A stretch of 64,000 bases of DNA, taken from NCBI GenBank assembly GCA_900539725.1, contig UQDI01000002.1, forward strand, positions 29,508 through 93,507, given 5' to 3'. Position numbers and translations under genes: made by a program. The stretch comes from an uncultured Eubacteriales bacterium. GTDB taxonomy: Bacteria > Bacillota > Clostridia > Tissierellales > Peptoniphilaceae. A model generated the notes under the pieces. The model did no database searches. It saw only the letters and a list, made by a program, of their open reading frames with translations, and was not told the DNA's origin. Every line of letters starts with the position of its first letter. Within the stretch, counting starts at the first letter, position 1. This document shows, piece by piece, positions 1 to 8,179 of the stretch.

Positions 1-37
1 TATAATTTATAAATATTCATTTGTCAAGTGATTAGTA

Positions 38-298
38 TCACATTATATAGCTTTTGTAAAGATATAGCCAAATGACTGCTAGCGTCGGCATTATAGTCAG
101 AAACTTAATCTTTTGCGTCTTATGTCTGAAGATTAGCATAGAGACCACACCTAGTGGCGCACCGCCAATGGCTGCGAGACCCAAAAGCACCTTCTCAGGC
201 GTTCTGTGCTTGTAATTGCCACTAGCCGCCTTGAACTTGTCGATGGCAAAGGCCAAGAAGCAAATTACATTTATGCTATAGAATAAATATTTAAGCAT
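38..298 (-). CDS. DUF1294 small membrane protein
   Basis: This 86-residue protein has hydrophobic stretches near residues 4-20, 38-58 and 68-82. It also carries the family-like stretches DKFKAASGNYKHRTPE and FRHKTQKIKF, which match the DUF1294 pattern of a DK-x-x-A segment, an R-x-PE segment and a conserved RHKT-x-K-x-x-F segment. The function of the family is not known. The gene is transcribed away from the methyltransferase operon, and about 80 bp separate the divergent starts. It lies at the window edge but is complete, with its stop at the low-coordinate end. The family call is fairly firm; nothing suggests a role. Confidence 0.75.
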   Translation of the reverse strand: MLKYLFYSINVICFLAFAIDKFKAASGNYKHRTPEKVLLGLAAIGGAPLGVVSMLIFRHKTQKIKFLTIMPTLAVIWLYLYKSYIM

Positions 299-330
299 CT
301 TATCACCGCTAATTATATACCCAAATTTGT

Positions 331-359
331 TTGTTTTTACTCAGAATAAATGATATAAT
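331..359 (+). promoter_or_regulatory. Promoter of the trmN6-like/rsmI operon
   Basis: TTGTTT at 331-336 and TATAAT at 354-359 are separated by 17 bp. They lie just upstream of an AAGGAGG ribosome binding site at about 365 and the ATG at 378. Confidence 0.6.
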
Positions 360-377
360 ACTTATAAGGAGGCTTAT

Positions 378-1073
378 ATGGATCAAGTATCAGGCACAAA
401 TTTTTACATATATCAGGACAAGGACGACTTTTCTTTTGGGATAGATGCAATCCTTTTATCTGACTTTACAAAGGCTAAGAAGAATCATATAGACCTTTGC
501 ACTGGCAATGGCATAGTCGCTTTAAGGCTAGCATATTTATATAAAGATGCGAGTATTGTCGGAGCCGATATTGATCATAAGGCGATAGAACTTTTTAATA
601 AGTCCATAAGCATAAATAAGCTTGATGAGAGAGTTAAGGCTATGGAAATGGATATAAGAGAAGTAGAAAAGCACTTCAAGAAAAATGCTTTTGATAGCCT
701 CTCGGTTAATCCGCCTTATCTAAATCCCAAGGACAACATTGCCTCGGGCGATTATAAAAGGCAGGAGCTCTTACTAAACTTAGACGATATAGCAAGGGCA
801 GCGAGCTATTTACTTAAGCCATATAGCAAAATCTATATGGTTCATAGACCGGCTAGGCTTGTTGACATCATCTTGAGCTTCAAAAACTATGGCATTAACT
901 TAAGAAGATTAAGAGCAGTAAAACCATTTGCGGAGAAAAAGGCTAATATGATACTTTTAGAGCTAGAAAAGTCTGAAAAAGTGGGCTTTGATTACATGAA
1001 TGAGCTAGTCGTTTACGAATCTGACGGCACTTACACAGAGGAAGTAAAGGAGATTTACTATGGAAATGAATAA
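378..1073 (+). CDS. trmN6: tRNA1(Val) (adenine(37)-N6)-methyltransferase-like protein
   Basis: This 231-residue class I SAM-dependent methyltransferase resembles the YfiC/TrmN6 family. The N-terminal segment DDFSFGIDAILLSDF is typical of that family. SAM-binding motif I is DLCTGNGIVALRLA (about residues 40-53), and the catalytic N6-adenine motif is NPPY (about residues 113-116). The expected role is methylation of A37 in tRNA in the cytoplasm. The next gene starts inside this one with a 14-bp overlap, so it is co-transcribed with rsmI. This gene pair, trmN-like followed by rsmI, is common in Firmicutes. The exact target base is inferred from the family only. Confidence 0.8.
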   Translation: MDQVSGTNFYIYQDKDDFSFGIDAILLSDFTKAKKNHIDLCTGNGIVALRLAYLYKDASIVGADIDHKAIELFNKSISINKLDERVKAMEMDIREVEKHFKKNAFDSLSVNPPYLNPKDNIASGDYKRQELLLNLDDIARAASYLLKPYSKIYMVHRPARLVDIILSFKNYGINLRRLRAVKPFAEKKANMILLELEKSEKVGFDYMNELVVYESDGTYTEEVKEIYYGNE

Positions 1074-1896
1074 AGGCACTTTATATATAGTCGCAACGCC
1101 CATAGGTAACTACGAGGACATCACTTTGCGTGCGTTAAACGTATTAAAGTCTGTTGACTACATTGCTTGCGAGGACACAAGGCACACAGGGGTCTTACTA
1201 AAGCACTATGAGATAAAAAAGCCGCTCTTTGCTTATCACAAATTTAACGAGACGGATAAGTCATCATATATACTCGAACTTTTGAGTGAGGGCAAGAGCG
1301 TTGCCATAGTCTCGGATGCGGGCTCGCCTGGCATCTCCGACCCGGGTGTGATTGCGGCGTGTGCTGCGAGAGAGGCGGGCTACACTGTTACAGCCATACC
1401 GGGTGCTACAGCCTTTGTCACATCGCTCATGGCGAGCGGCCTTGACCTTAGTCACTTCGCCTTCATTGGCTTTGCGCCACAAAAGGATGCAAAGCGCAAA
1501 AAGTTTATGCAAAGTTATAAATCATACGCCATGCCGCTTATATACTACGAAGCGCCTCATAGGCTCATCGCTTTTTTAAATACGGCGCTTGAGGTTTATG
1601 ACGACAGAATGATTTTCATTAGTCGCGAGCTAACAAAAGTTTTTGAAGAGAATTTATATATGCGCCTTAGCGAGGCCATAGCCCACTTTACTGAGAATGA
1701 GCCGCGCGGCGAGTTTGTCATCACCATTACGGGTCTTGAAGACGGTGATGATGGCGAGACAATTGACATAAATGAAGCGGCAAGAGCGCTTATTGACGAA
1801 GGCCTAAGCATGAAGGACGCGACAAACAAGTTAAAGGAGCTTGGCTTTAAGAAGAATGATGCCTATAAGGCGCTGCTTGAGATAAAGGAAGACTAA
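1060..1896 (+). CDS. rsmI: 16S rRNA (cytidine(1402)-2'-O)-methyltransferase
   Basis: This 278-residue tetrapyrrole-methylase-fold enzyme methylates the ribose of C1402 in the ribosomal decoding centre. It shows the RsmI signature throughout: GTLYIVATPIGN near the N-terminus, ACEDTRHTGVLLKHY, the SDAGSPGISDPG loop near residue 90, and IPGATAFVTSLMASGL. The end contains the usual short helical domain (LKELGFKKNDAYKALLEI). The start at 1060 overlaps the upstream methyltransferase by 14 bp. A second in-frame ATG at 1066 is also possible and would give MNKGTLYIV. The assignment is secure. Confidence 0.93.
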   Translation: MEMNKGTLYIVATPIGNYEDITLRALNVLKSVDYIACEDTRHTGVLLKHYEIKKPLFAYHKFNETDKSSYILELLSEGKSVAIVSDAGSPGISDPGVIAACAAREAGYTVTAIPGATAFVTSLMASGLDLSHFAFIGFAPQKDAKRKKFMQSYKSYAMPLIYYEAPHRLIAFLNTALEVYDDRMIFISRELTKVFEENLYMRLSEAIAHFTENEPRGEFVITITGLEDGDDGETIDINEAARALIDEGLSMKDATNKLKELGFKKNDAYKALLEIKED

Positions 1897-1897
1897 G

Positions 1898-2836
1898 ATG
1901 TACGAAGATTTAATCATAAAGATGAGGGACCTCAACAATTTAATAAAAGAAAAGTCCATGGATATAGATAAGAGGGGCAGAGAAGGTCTTAAGAAGGAAA
2001 TTTATTCTGGCCTTGCCGAGCAGTACATGATAGATGACGATATTGACCTAAAAATGTACGCTGATGAAGGCGGTCTCTGGGCTGTGGACGGCTCACTCAA
2101 TAGGATAGGAAACCTTTATCCACACTACATAAGCGTGATAGATGCACTTGTGATATCGACAAAGGGCGGCTTTGAGCATAGAAAGAGCAGTCTTTACTCG
2201 CCAATGCAAGGGCAAGTGCAAGAGGAGGACGAATTTTCATTTGAGTCTGAAATGTACGTAAAAAAAGAGATGGCGAGGCTCGAGGTACGCGTCGTTATCG
2301 AGGCTTTAGAGAAAGAAACGCCCAAGATGATATTTATGGACGGCGGCTTTATTCGCTACATCATCAGCTGTAAGGAAGATTTTGAAGAGCTGAAAAAAAT
2401 CTGTATTGAGCGGGGAATAATTTTAGCTGGGGTCATAGAAGAGATAAAGACATCAATACTTGGTAAAGAGCTGGACTTAAAGGCTTACGATAGAGAGATA
2501 CTTTTCTCGCTACTTGATTATAAAGAGGCTATGCTTATCAATGACGAGATTAACAATAAGGCTGAAGAGGGCATAACGAGTGCCTTTGCGCGCACATCGA
2601 CCAAGCCTTATGCCATCGGCGTAGATATATCGACTGAACAAAAAGATTTTATGAAGGATGTGCTCAAAACCATAATCAAATTGACGCCAAAGGATTCGAG
2701 AGGCATACCCATAATCTTGGATATAGTTGACAAGAAGGTCAAGATTACGGACGAACTTAAACAGAGAGTTCTAGTCAAGGAGCTTGACAAGGACGTTTAC
2801 GATAGATATTTTAACGAAGTGAGGAATTTTAGATGA
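1898..2836 (+). CDS. nurA: NurA-domain nuclease
   Basis: This 312-residue protein has the NurA fold signature. It carries WAVDGS with the metal-binding Asp at about residue 64, an Arg/Glu-rich helix (RLEVRVVIEALE, about 127-138), and MIFMDGGFIRY with a second Asp at about 148. NurA is a 5'-3' nuclease that resects DNA ends together with the HerA translocase. The gene starts 2 bp after rsmI, and its stop overlaps the next gene's ATG (ATGA). That gene encodes a HerA-like ATPase, so the physical coupling supports a nuclease-translocase complex. The role in repair or defence is inferred from the family. Confidence 0.8.
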   Translation: MYEDLIIKMRDLNNLIKEKSMDIDKRGREGLKKEIYSGLAEQYMIDDDIDLKMYADEGGLWAVDGSLNRIGNLYPHYISVIDALVISTKGGFEHRKSSLYSPMQGQVQEEDEFSFESEMYVKKEMARLEVRVVIEALEKETPKMIFMDGGFIRYIISCKEDFEELKKICIERGIILAGVIEEIKTSILGKELDLKAYDREILFSLLDYKEAMLINDEINNKAEEGITSAFARTSTKPYAIGVDISTEQKDFMKDVLKTIIKLTPKDSRGIPIILDIVDKKVKITDELKQRVLVKELDKDVYDRYFNEVRNFR

Positions 2837-4671
2837 AGGTCTTAGGTTTAACAGGTACTAGCGAGGTTTATTTGGCCTCGAATGAGAGAAATTTTAGAAT
2901 AAATGAGTTTTTGCTCGTTGAAGACGAGGTTAAGAACTATATTGGCGAAGTTGTTGAAGCGAACACCTTCAATCGCTTTATGCCTTTTGAAAAGGAAAAT
3001 GATTTTGTTGATCAAAGCGTGATTGATTCTTTGTTGGCCTTGGGCTACGACGTGAACAACGAAGTCGTCTACTTAGCTAAGCTAAGGCTTTTAGAGGAAG
3101 CGATGTACCCAATCATGGCGGGCTCGGCTGTTAGAGTGCCTGAGTTTGATGAGATCAAGAGCCTCATCATCAAGTCATCGCCTAAAGATGGCTTGGTGCT
3201 TGGCGTTATCAAGAATACTGATGACCTTTACAAAAATGCGGACGAAGAGCTAAAAAATATTGTATATACTTTTGAAAATGGCGAGAGAAAAAATCAAAAG
3301 GACCTTCCTTACATCTTCAATGTGAGCGAGTTAAGTCAGTACCCACACATAGGTGTCTTCGGCGGCTCTGGATCGGGTAAATCCTTTGCCCTAAGAGTAA
3401 TTATCGAAGAGCTAATGAAAAAGAGGATACCGACTATAGTCTTAGACCCTCACTACGAGATGGATTTTAAGCTAAAGACCTACGACGAAGCGGCTGACTA
3501 TAGCAATTTATATCAAAGTTTTTTGCTTGGTAAGGACGTTGGAGTTGATTTTAAGGACCTAAATGTCGGCGAGTTTAAAAATTTATTAAACGCAGCGGGT
3601 GCAATGACTGACGCGATGGATACTTCAGTTGATGAAGTATTCAAAAGAGGAGAGAGTGTCGACGCATTTAGACTTAGACTAAGTGAAATACTTGAAGCCC
3701 TTGATAGGACTGAGGACGCTCTCAATATGGATATGCAAACAGCAGAGCTAAATGGTGATGCAGCTGAGGCAGATAGGATAAGAAGATTACAAGGCTACCA
3801 AAAGACTTATGGCAGAAAATTAAATGCATCGAGCTTAAAGGGTATTAGCTGGAGATTTAGAAGACTTGTTCAGGACAATGTTTTTAGCAATAGCTCTGAA
3901 GCTTTAGAGGCAGCGCTTAGAAGCGGCAAGCTTATTTCATTAAAGGGATCAACAAGGCTCTTAGAAGTTTATTCATCATATATACTTAAGAAATTTTATT
4001 ACAAGAGAAGAGCCTATATAGATGCAAAACTACTTGGCACTAACGATGAAGACTACTTCCCACCATTTATCATAATCACAGACGAGGCACACAATTTTGC
4101 TCCGAAGGCCTTTGAGAGCGCGTCAAAACCTATACTCAAAGAAGTTGCTCAAGAAGGAAGAAAATACGGTGTCTTCTTGATTTTAGCAACACAAAGAATA
4201 ACCTTGCTTGATGATACTATCACGGCTCAGCTCAATACAAAATTTATACTAAGAACGGTTAGAGAGTCAGACATAAGTACCATAAAAGAGGAAACAGACA
4301 TAAGCTCAGACGATGCAAAGAGGCTTCCTTATTTAACTACAGGCGATGCCTTCATATCTGAAGCCTCCTTCGGTAGAACCATATTCACAAGATTTCGTTT
4401 TGCCGACACCAAGGCCATAGACAAAGTAAATCCATTCTTAGAGCTAAAGGGCGAGACAGAAGATAAAATGATGGCAGTCTTTGAAGAGATAAAGGGAAGT
4501 TTGCCTATAAGCGATTTTAATCTAACTCGTGAGGCGGCGAGACTTGAAAAAACAGTCGGCACCATGAGCACAGAAGAATTTAAGGACATACTTGAGCGCC
4601 TTGCAGACGATGGTTACATCAGTAAGAGAACAAATCCATTCGGACAAAATGAATATATAGAGAAGGAATAA
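2833..4671 (+). CDS. herA: HerA-like DNA-translocating ATPase (DUF87)
   Basis: This 612-residue protein has an N-terminal beta-rich HAS-barrel-like region (1-150). A RecA/FtsK-type ATPase follows, with Walker A GGSGSGKS at residues 177-184, IVLDPHYEMDF just after it, and Walker B FIIITDEAHNF at about 412-422. The segment EGRKYGVFLILATQRIT is typical of HerA/VirB4-like hexameric pumps. A charged helical insert with many Glu and Asp residues lies around residues 255-310. It overlaps nurA by 4 bp and almost certainly forms the HerA-NurA resection complex with it. The C-terminus (TEEFKDILERLADDGYISK) resembles a small winged-helix tail. Confidence 0.82.
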   Translation: MKVLGLTGTSEVYLASNERNFRINEFLLVEDEVKNYIGEVVEANTFNRFMPFEKENDFVDQSVIDSLLALGYDVNNEVVYLAKLRLLEEAMYPIMAGSAVRVPEFDEIKSLIIKSSPKDGLVLGVIKNTDDLYKNADEELKNIVYTFENGERKNQKDLPYIFNVSELSQYPHIGVFGGSGSGKSFALRVIIEELMKKRIPTIVLDPHYEMDFKLKTYDEAADYSNLYQSFLLGKDVGVDFKDLNVGEFKNLLNAAGAMTDAMDTSVDEVFKRGESVDAFRLRLSEILEALDRTEDALNMDMQTAELNGDAAEADRIRRLQGYQKTYGRKLNASSLKGISWRFRRLVQDNVFSNSSEALEAALRSGKLISLKGSTRLLEVYSSYILKKFYYKRRAYIDAKLLGTNDEDYFPPFIIITDEAHNFAPKAFESASKPILKEVAQEGRKYGVFLILATQRITLLDDTITAQLNTKFILRTVRESDISTIKEETDISSDDAKRLPYLTTGDAFISEASFGRTIFTRFRFADTKAIDKVNPFLELKGETEDKMMAVFEEIKGSLPISDFNLTREAARLEKTVGTMSTEEFKDILERLADDGYISKRTNPFGQNEYIEKE

Positions 4672-4673
4672 AG

Positions 4674-6110
4674 ATGAGAATATTTTTTTTAGCAGCAGAA
4701 GTGAGTCCCTTCGTCAAAACAAGGGGACTTGCCGAGACCATGAGGTGCCTTCCAAAAGAGGTCGCCAAAGAGGGTAACGACGTCTACGTCTTCATCCCAT
4801 TGCACAAGCCAATTAAAAGTGAATATCAAGAAAAGGTCGAGTTCATGTCATCCTACGGGGTCATGATGGGCGACGGCATTATCTATGCGAGCGTCTTCAA
4901 GTACGAAGAGGACGGCGTTAAATATATTTTTATTGCCAATGAAGATTATTTTGAGAGAGACAGAATTTATGGTGAGTTCGATGACGCAAAGCGCTACATC
5001 TTCTTTAGCAAGGCCGTTTTGGAATTTATTCAAATGTATGGGATTAAGCCAGACATCATTCACGCGAACGACTGGCACACAGGACTTGTGCCGATTTTAT
5101 TAAAGCAATATAGGAAGAGCGACAGCTATTACAGAGGCATCAAAACCGTATTCACCGTTCATAATTTAAAGTACCAAGGCGTTTTCAACCAAAATATCAT
5201 CGCCGGCATAGTAGATACCGACCTCGATGTACTTAAGGATCAAAATTATGAGTTCATCGACTCGATCAATATGCTTAAGGCAGGTATTGTCTCAGCGGAT
5301 ATAGTGACTACCATTAGTAAGTCCTTTAGAGACGAGTTAATGGATCCGCATTTCGGAGAAGGGCTCGAAGAAGTTTTTAAGGAGTATAGCTACAAGTTTC
5401 ACGGCATTGTCAATGGTATAGACAAGGAAAAATACAATCCGATGACGGACAAGGCTTTATTCAAAAATTACGATGCAAATGGCTTTAAGATTAAGAGATA
5501 TAATAAGGAAGAAGTTCAAAACTACTATGGACTTAAAAAAGATGCTGAAAAGCCTCTAGTCATTATGATCAGCCGTATGAAGCGCTCGAAGGGCATTAAG
5601 CTCGTGATTGGCGCAATAGAAGAGATGGTTAAGCTCGACTGCAACTTCATCATCATGGGGACTGGCTTTAAGAGCTTCGAAGAAAAGTTTAGAGAGCTAG
5701 AAGAAAAGTACCCAGATAAGATGGCGGCAAGGATTTATTATAATGAGAACGAAGCGAGAAGATTATACGCCGCATCGGACATACTCTTGATGCCGTCGGA
5801 GCTTGAGCCTTGTGGATCAGCTCAAATGATTGCTATGCGCTACGGATCTTTGCCTTTAGTAAGGAAGGTTGGTGGACTTAAGGACACAGTCATTGCTTAT
5901 AATGATGACAAGGAGCATGCCAATGGTTTTGCCTTTGAAAACGTCGACCAGAATGAAATGTATGAGGCGCTTAATAGGGCGTTAAAATTATATTATCAAG
6001 ATGAGGACGAGTTCAATAGAGTGCTTAAGAATGCGATGAAGGTTGACAATGGCTGGAAAAATACTGCAGACGAATATTGTAAATTATATCACAATTTATG
6101 TGATGAATAA
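4674..6110 (+). CDS. glgA: Glycogen/starch synthase (GT5)
   Basis: This 478-residue GT-B glycosyltransferase transfers glucose from ADP-glucose to growing alpha-1,4-glucan. The N-terminal domain carries FFLAAEVSPFVKTRGLAE (about 4-21) and IIHANDWHTGLVP (about 130). The C-terminal domain has ISRMKRSKGI and a sugar-nucleotide loop ELEPCGSAQMIAMRYG. The usual Lys-X-Gly-Gly-Leu donor-binding motif is KTRGL here, with Arg in place of the first Gly, and the usual EPCGLAQ is EPCGSAQ. The enzyme may therefore be divergent. No other glycogen gene is adjacent. The gene begins 2 bp after herA and ends at a strong terminator. Confidence 0.85.
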   Translation: MRIFFLAAEVSPFVKTRGLAETMRCLPKEVAKEGNDVYVFIPLHKPIKSEYQEKVEFMSSYGVMMGDGIIYASVFKYEEDGVKYIFIANEDYFERDRIYGEFDDAKRYIFFSKAVLEFIQMYGIKPDIIHANDWHTGLVPILLKQYRKSDSYYRGIKTVFTVHNLKYQGVFNQNIIAGIVDTDLDVLKDQNYEFIDSINMLKAGIVSADIVTTISKSFRDELMDPHFGEGLEEVFKEYSYKFHGIVNGIDKEKYNPMTDKALFKNYDANGFKIKRYNKEEVQNYYGLKKDAEKPLVIMISRMKRSKGIKLVIGAIEEMVKLDCNFIIMGTGFKSFEEKFRELEEKYPDKMAARIYYNENEARRLYAASDILLMPSELEPCGSAQMIAMRYGSLPLVRKVGGLKDTVIAYNDDKEHANGFAFENVDQNEMYEALNRALKLYYQDEDEFNRVLKNAMKVDNGWKNTADEYCKLYHNLCDE

Positions 6111-6124
6111 GTAATAAGAAAGTT

Positions 6125-6153
6125 AAAGCTCTTTGCTTAGTGCAAGGAGCTTT
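6125..6153 (+). terminator. Rho-independent terminator after glgA
   Basis: A 12-bp stem (AAAGCTCTTTGC with GCAAGGAGCTTT, one wobble) and a 5-nt loop are followed by T-rich sequence. Confidence 0.8.
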
Positions 6154-6162
6154 TCTTATATA

Positions 6163-6342
6163 GTGACGAGTGTTTGCTGAGGTAAAATTGCTAAGGCTAT
6201 GACGAGCGTTTGCTGAGGCAAAATTACTAAACGTATGACGGGCGTTTGAAGAAGCAAAATTACTAAGCTTATGACGAGCGTTTGCTGAAGTGAATTTACT
6301 TATCATATGCTGGGCGGTTAAGTGAGCAAAATGATTATCGTG
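6163..6342. repeat. Five 36-bp tandem repeats, intergenic
   Basis: Imperfect units start at 6163, 6199, 6235, 6271 and 6307, exactly 36 bp apart. Each begins with (A/G)TGACGAG-like sequence and continues with GTTTGCTGAGGCAAAATTAC-like sequence; the fifth is the most decayed. Because 36 is a multiple of three, the minus strand stays open and would encode a 12-residue periodic peptide. It has no ribosome binding site or plausible composition, so I treat this as a minisatellite rather than a gene. Confidence 0.85.
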
Positions 6343-6393
6343 GCAAAACCATTATCGTGGCAAGACCATTATCGTGGCAAGTCCATTAGCAAG
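6334..6393. repeat. 17-bp tandem repeats, intergenic
   Basis: ATTATCGTGGCAAAACC-type units start at 6334, 6351 and 6368, and a partial fourth starts at 6385, with a 17-bp period. They directly follow the 36-bp array. The two arrays plus regulatory DNA fill the 499-bp gap between glgA and aspA, and I see no gene in the gap. Confidence 0.85.
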
Positions 6394-6456
6394 AAAATTT
6401 TATAAATATTTTTGAAGAGATTAAATTATTTCTTTCATATTCACTCATATAATGAC

Positions 6457-6472
6457 TGTGATTTAAGTCACA
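6457..6472 (+). promoter_or_regulatory. CRP/FNR-family operator upstream of aspA
   Basis: TGTGATTTAAGTCACA matches the TGTGA-N6-TCACA consensus exactly. It lies about 85 bp upstream of the predicted -35 of aspA. The cognate regulator is not in the window. Confidence 0.55.
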
Positions 6473-6549
6473 ATGAATTATCTATTCACTTAGCTTGCAA
6501 ATACTTTACTAGATTAAAAAATCTACGCCATTATCCTAGGTTTAAGCAC

Positions 6550-6578
6550 TTGCAAGCTTTTCGATTATGTGTTAGAAT
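6550..6578 (+). promoter_or_regulatory. aspA promoter
   Basis: TTGCAA at 6550-6555 and TAGAAT at 6573-6578 are spaced by 17 bp. AGCTTGCAA at 6492-6500 and TTGCAAGCT at 6550-6558 form a 9-bp inverted repeat that covers the -35 element and may be a second operator. Confidence 0.5.
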
Positions 6579-6609
6579 GATGATGTAACTAAAAATCGGG
6601 AGGTAAGTC

Positions 6610-8058
6610 ATGGAAGAAATCAAAAAAAGAATAGAAGCGGACTCTATTGGTGAGAAGGAAGTACCAGTAGACGCTTATTATGGCGTTCAAAGTCTAAGAG
6701 GTAAGGAAAACTTTCATATAACTGGCAGACACATTCATCCAGAGATGATTGTTGCTCTTGCTGAAATTAAAAAGGCTTGCGCCATCACTAACCAACAATC
6801 ACGCCTTATGTCTAAGGAAAAGGAAGAGGCCATTGCCAAGGCTTGTGATATGATCATCGAAGGAAAGTATCACGACGAGTTCATCTGCGACGCAATTCAA
6901 GGCGGTGCGGGAACTACAGCTAACATGAACGCTAACGAGGTTATAGCCAACCTTGCTAATGAGATCATGGGAGGAGACTTAGGTACATACGACCACGTTC
7001 ACCCAAATGACGACGTAAACATGTGCCAATCAACTAACGACGTTTATCCAACAGCTGGTAAGATAGCTGCTGTTAAGCTTGTTAACAAGACTATCGACCA
7101 ATTGATGGATCTTATCAATGCTCTTGAAAAGAAATCGATTGAGTTTGACGACGTTATCAAGATGGGTAGAACACAATTACAAGATGCTGTACCTATAAGA
7201 CTTGGACAAGAGTTCCACGCATACCAAAGCGCTCTACGCCGTGATGTTAGAAGAATTAAAAGGGCGAGAGACGTGCTTAAGGTTATAAACATGGGCTCAA
7301 CTGCCATCGGTACTGGTATAAACGTTGATGTTAACTACTATGTAAATATTACTGAGACACTTGCGAGAGTGACAGGACTATCACTTAAACAAGCGGACGA
7401 CATGATTGACGGCACTCAAAACCTTGATGGAGTGGCATTCCTATCAGCAACTATCAAGACTTGCGCTATCACATTGTCAAAGATGAGTAACGACCTAAGA
7501 CTTATGAGCTCGGGACCAAGAACTGGTTTTGGCGAAATTATTCTGCCAGCTAGACAAAACGGCTCATCTATAATGCCAGGAAAGGTTAACCCAGTTATTC
7601 CAGAAGTAGCTAGCCAAGTTGCTTTCTCAATCATAGGTAACGACATGTGTATCACTATGGCGGCTGAAGCTGGTCAACTTGAACTAAACGCATTCGAACC
7701 AGTTATGTTCTACAAGCTTTTTGAATCGATCGAAACACTTGGAAACGCTTGTGAAACTCTAAGAGTTAACTGCGTTGAAGGCATAGTTGCTGACAAGGAA
7801 AGATGCAAGGCACTACTTGATAACTCTGTAGGCATGGTTACAGCTCTTGTTCCGCACATCGGCTACAAGAAGTCAGCAGCCATCGCTAAAGAAGCGCTTA
7901 AGACAGGCGAATCAGTTACTTCAATCATACTAAGAGACAATATTCTTGATCAAAAAGAAATAGATGAAATCTTCAACCCATTCCAATTAACTAAACCGGG
8001 AATTGCAGCGAGAGAATTATTGAAAGATAAGGGCGACTTTGAAGACGACGATAAATAA
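6610..8058 (+). CDS. aspA: Aspartate ammonia-lyase
   Basis: This 482-residue fumarase/aspartase-superfamily enzyme reversibly deaminates L-aspartate to fumarate and ammonia. The N-terminus has VPVDAYYGVQSLR, and the substrate site region is GGAGTTANMNANEVIANLA with PNDDVNMCQSTNDVYPT after it. The superfamily signature GSSIMPGKVNPV with the catalytic-loop Ser lies at about residues 318-329. The sequence resembles aspartases more than class II fumarases, but fumarase cannot be excluded by eye. It is a single-gene unit with its own promoter, an upstream CRP/FNR-type site and a strong terminator. A GGGAGG ribosome binding site precedes the ATG. Confidence 0.85.
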   Translation: MEEIKKRIEADSIGEKEVPVDAYYGVQSLRGKENFHITGRHIHPEMIVALAEIKKACAITNQQSRLMSKEKEEAIAKACDMIIEGKYHDEFICDAIQGGAGTTANMNANEVIANLANEIMGGDLGTYDHVHPNDDVNMCQSTNDVYPTAGKIAAVKLVNKTIDQLMDLINALEKKSIEFDDVIKMGRTQLQDAVPIRLGQEFHAYQSALRRDVRRIKRARDVLKVINMGSTAIGTGINVDVNYYVNITETLARVTGLSLKQADDMIDGTQNLDGVAFLSATIKTCAITLSKMSNDLRLMSSGPRTGFGEIILPARQNGSSIMPGKVNPVIPEVASQVAFSIIGNDMCITMAAEAGQLELNAFEPVMFYKLFESIETLGNACETLRVNCVEGIVADKERCKALLDNSVGMVTALVPHIGYKKSAAIAKEALKTGESVTSIILRDNILDQKEIDEIFNPFQLTKPGIAARELLKDKGDFEDDDK

Positions 8059-8079
8059 ATAAAACAAAATAAAAAACTT

Positions 8080-8127
8080 ATGGGGAGCAAATGCATTGTA
8101 TTTTTGATGCAAATGCTCCCCATTTTT
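8080..8127 (+). terminator. Terminator after aspA
   Basis: A long hairpin has ATGGGGAGCA pairing with TGCTCCCCAT, plus inner pairing of the CAT/ATG ends, and is followed by a T run. Confidence 0.85.
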
Positions 8128-8179
8128 ATCTGCAAATTTGTGTTATAATATAAGTAGAAAATAAATAAAGGAGCTAATT

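Noticed and set aside
6025..6306. Minus-strand frame of 93 residues with a repeated SNFASANARH peptide
   Set aside because: It is the open reading of the 36-bp minisatellite and the 3' end of glgA. It has no ribosome binding site and the peptide decays with the DNA repeat.
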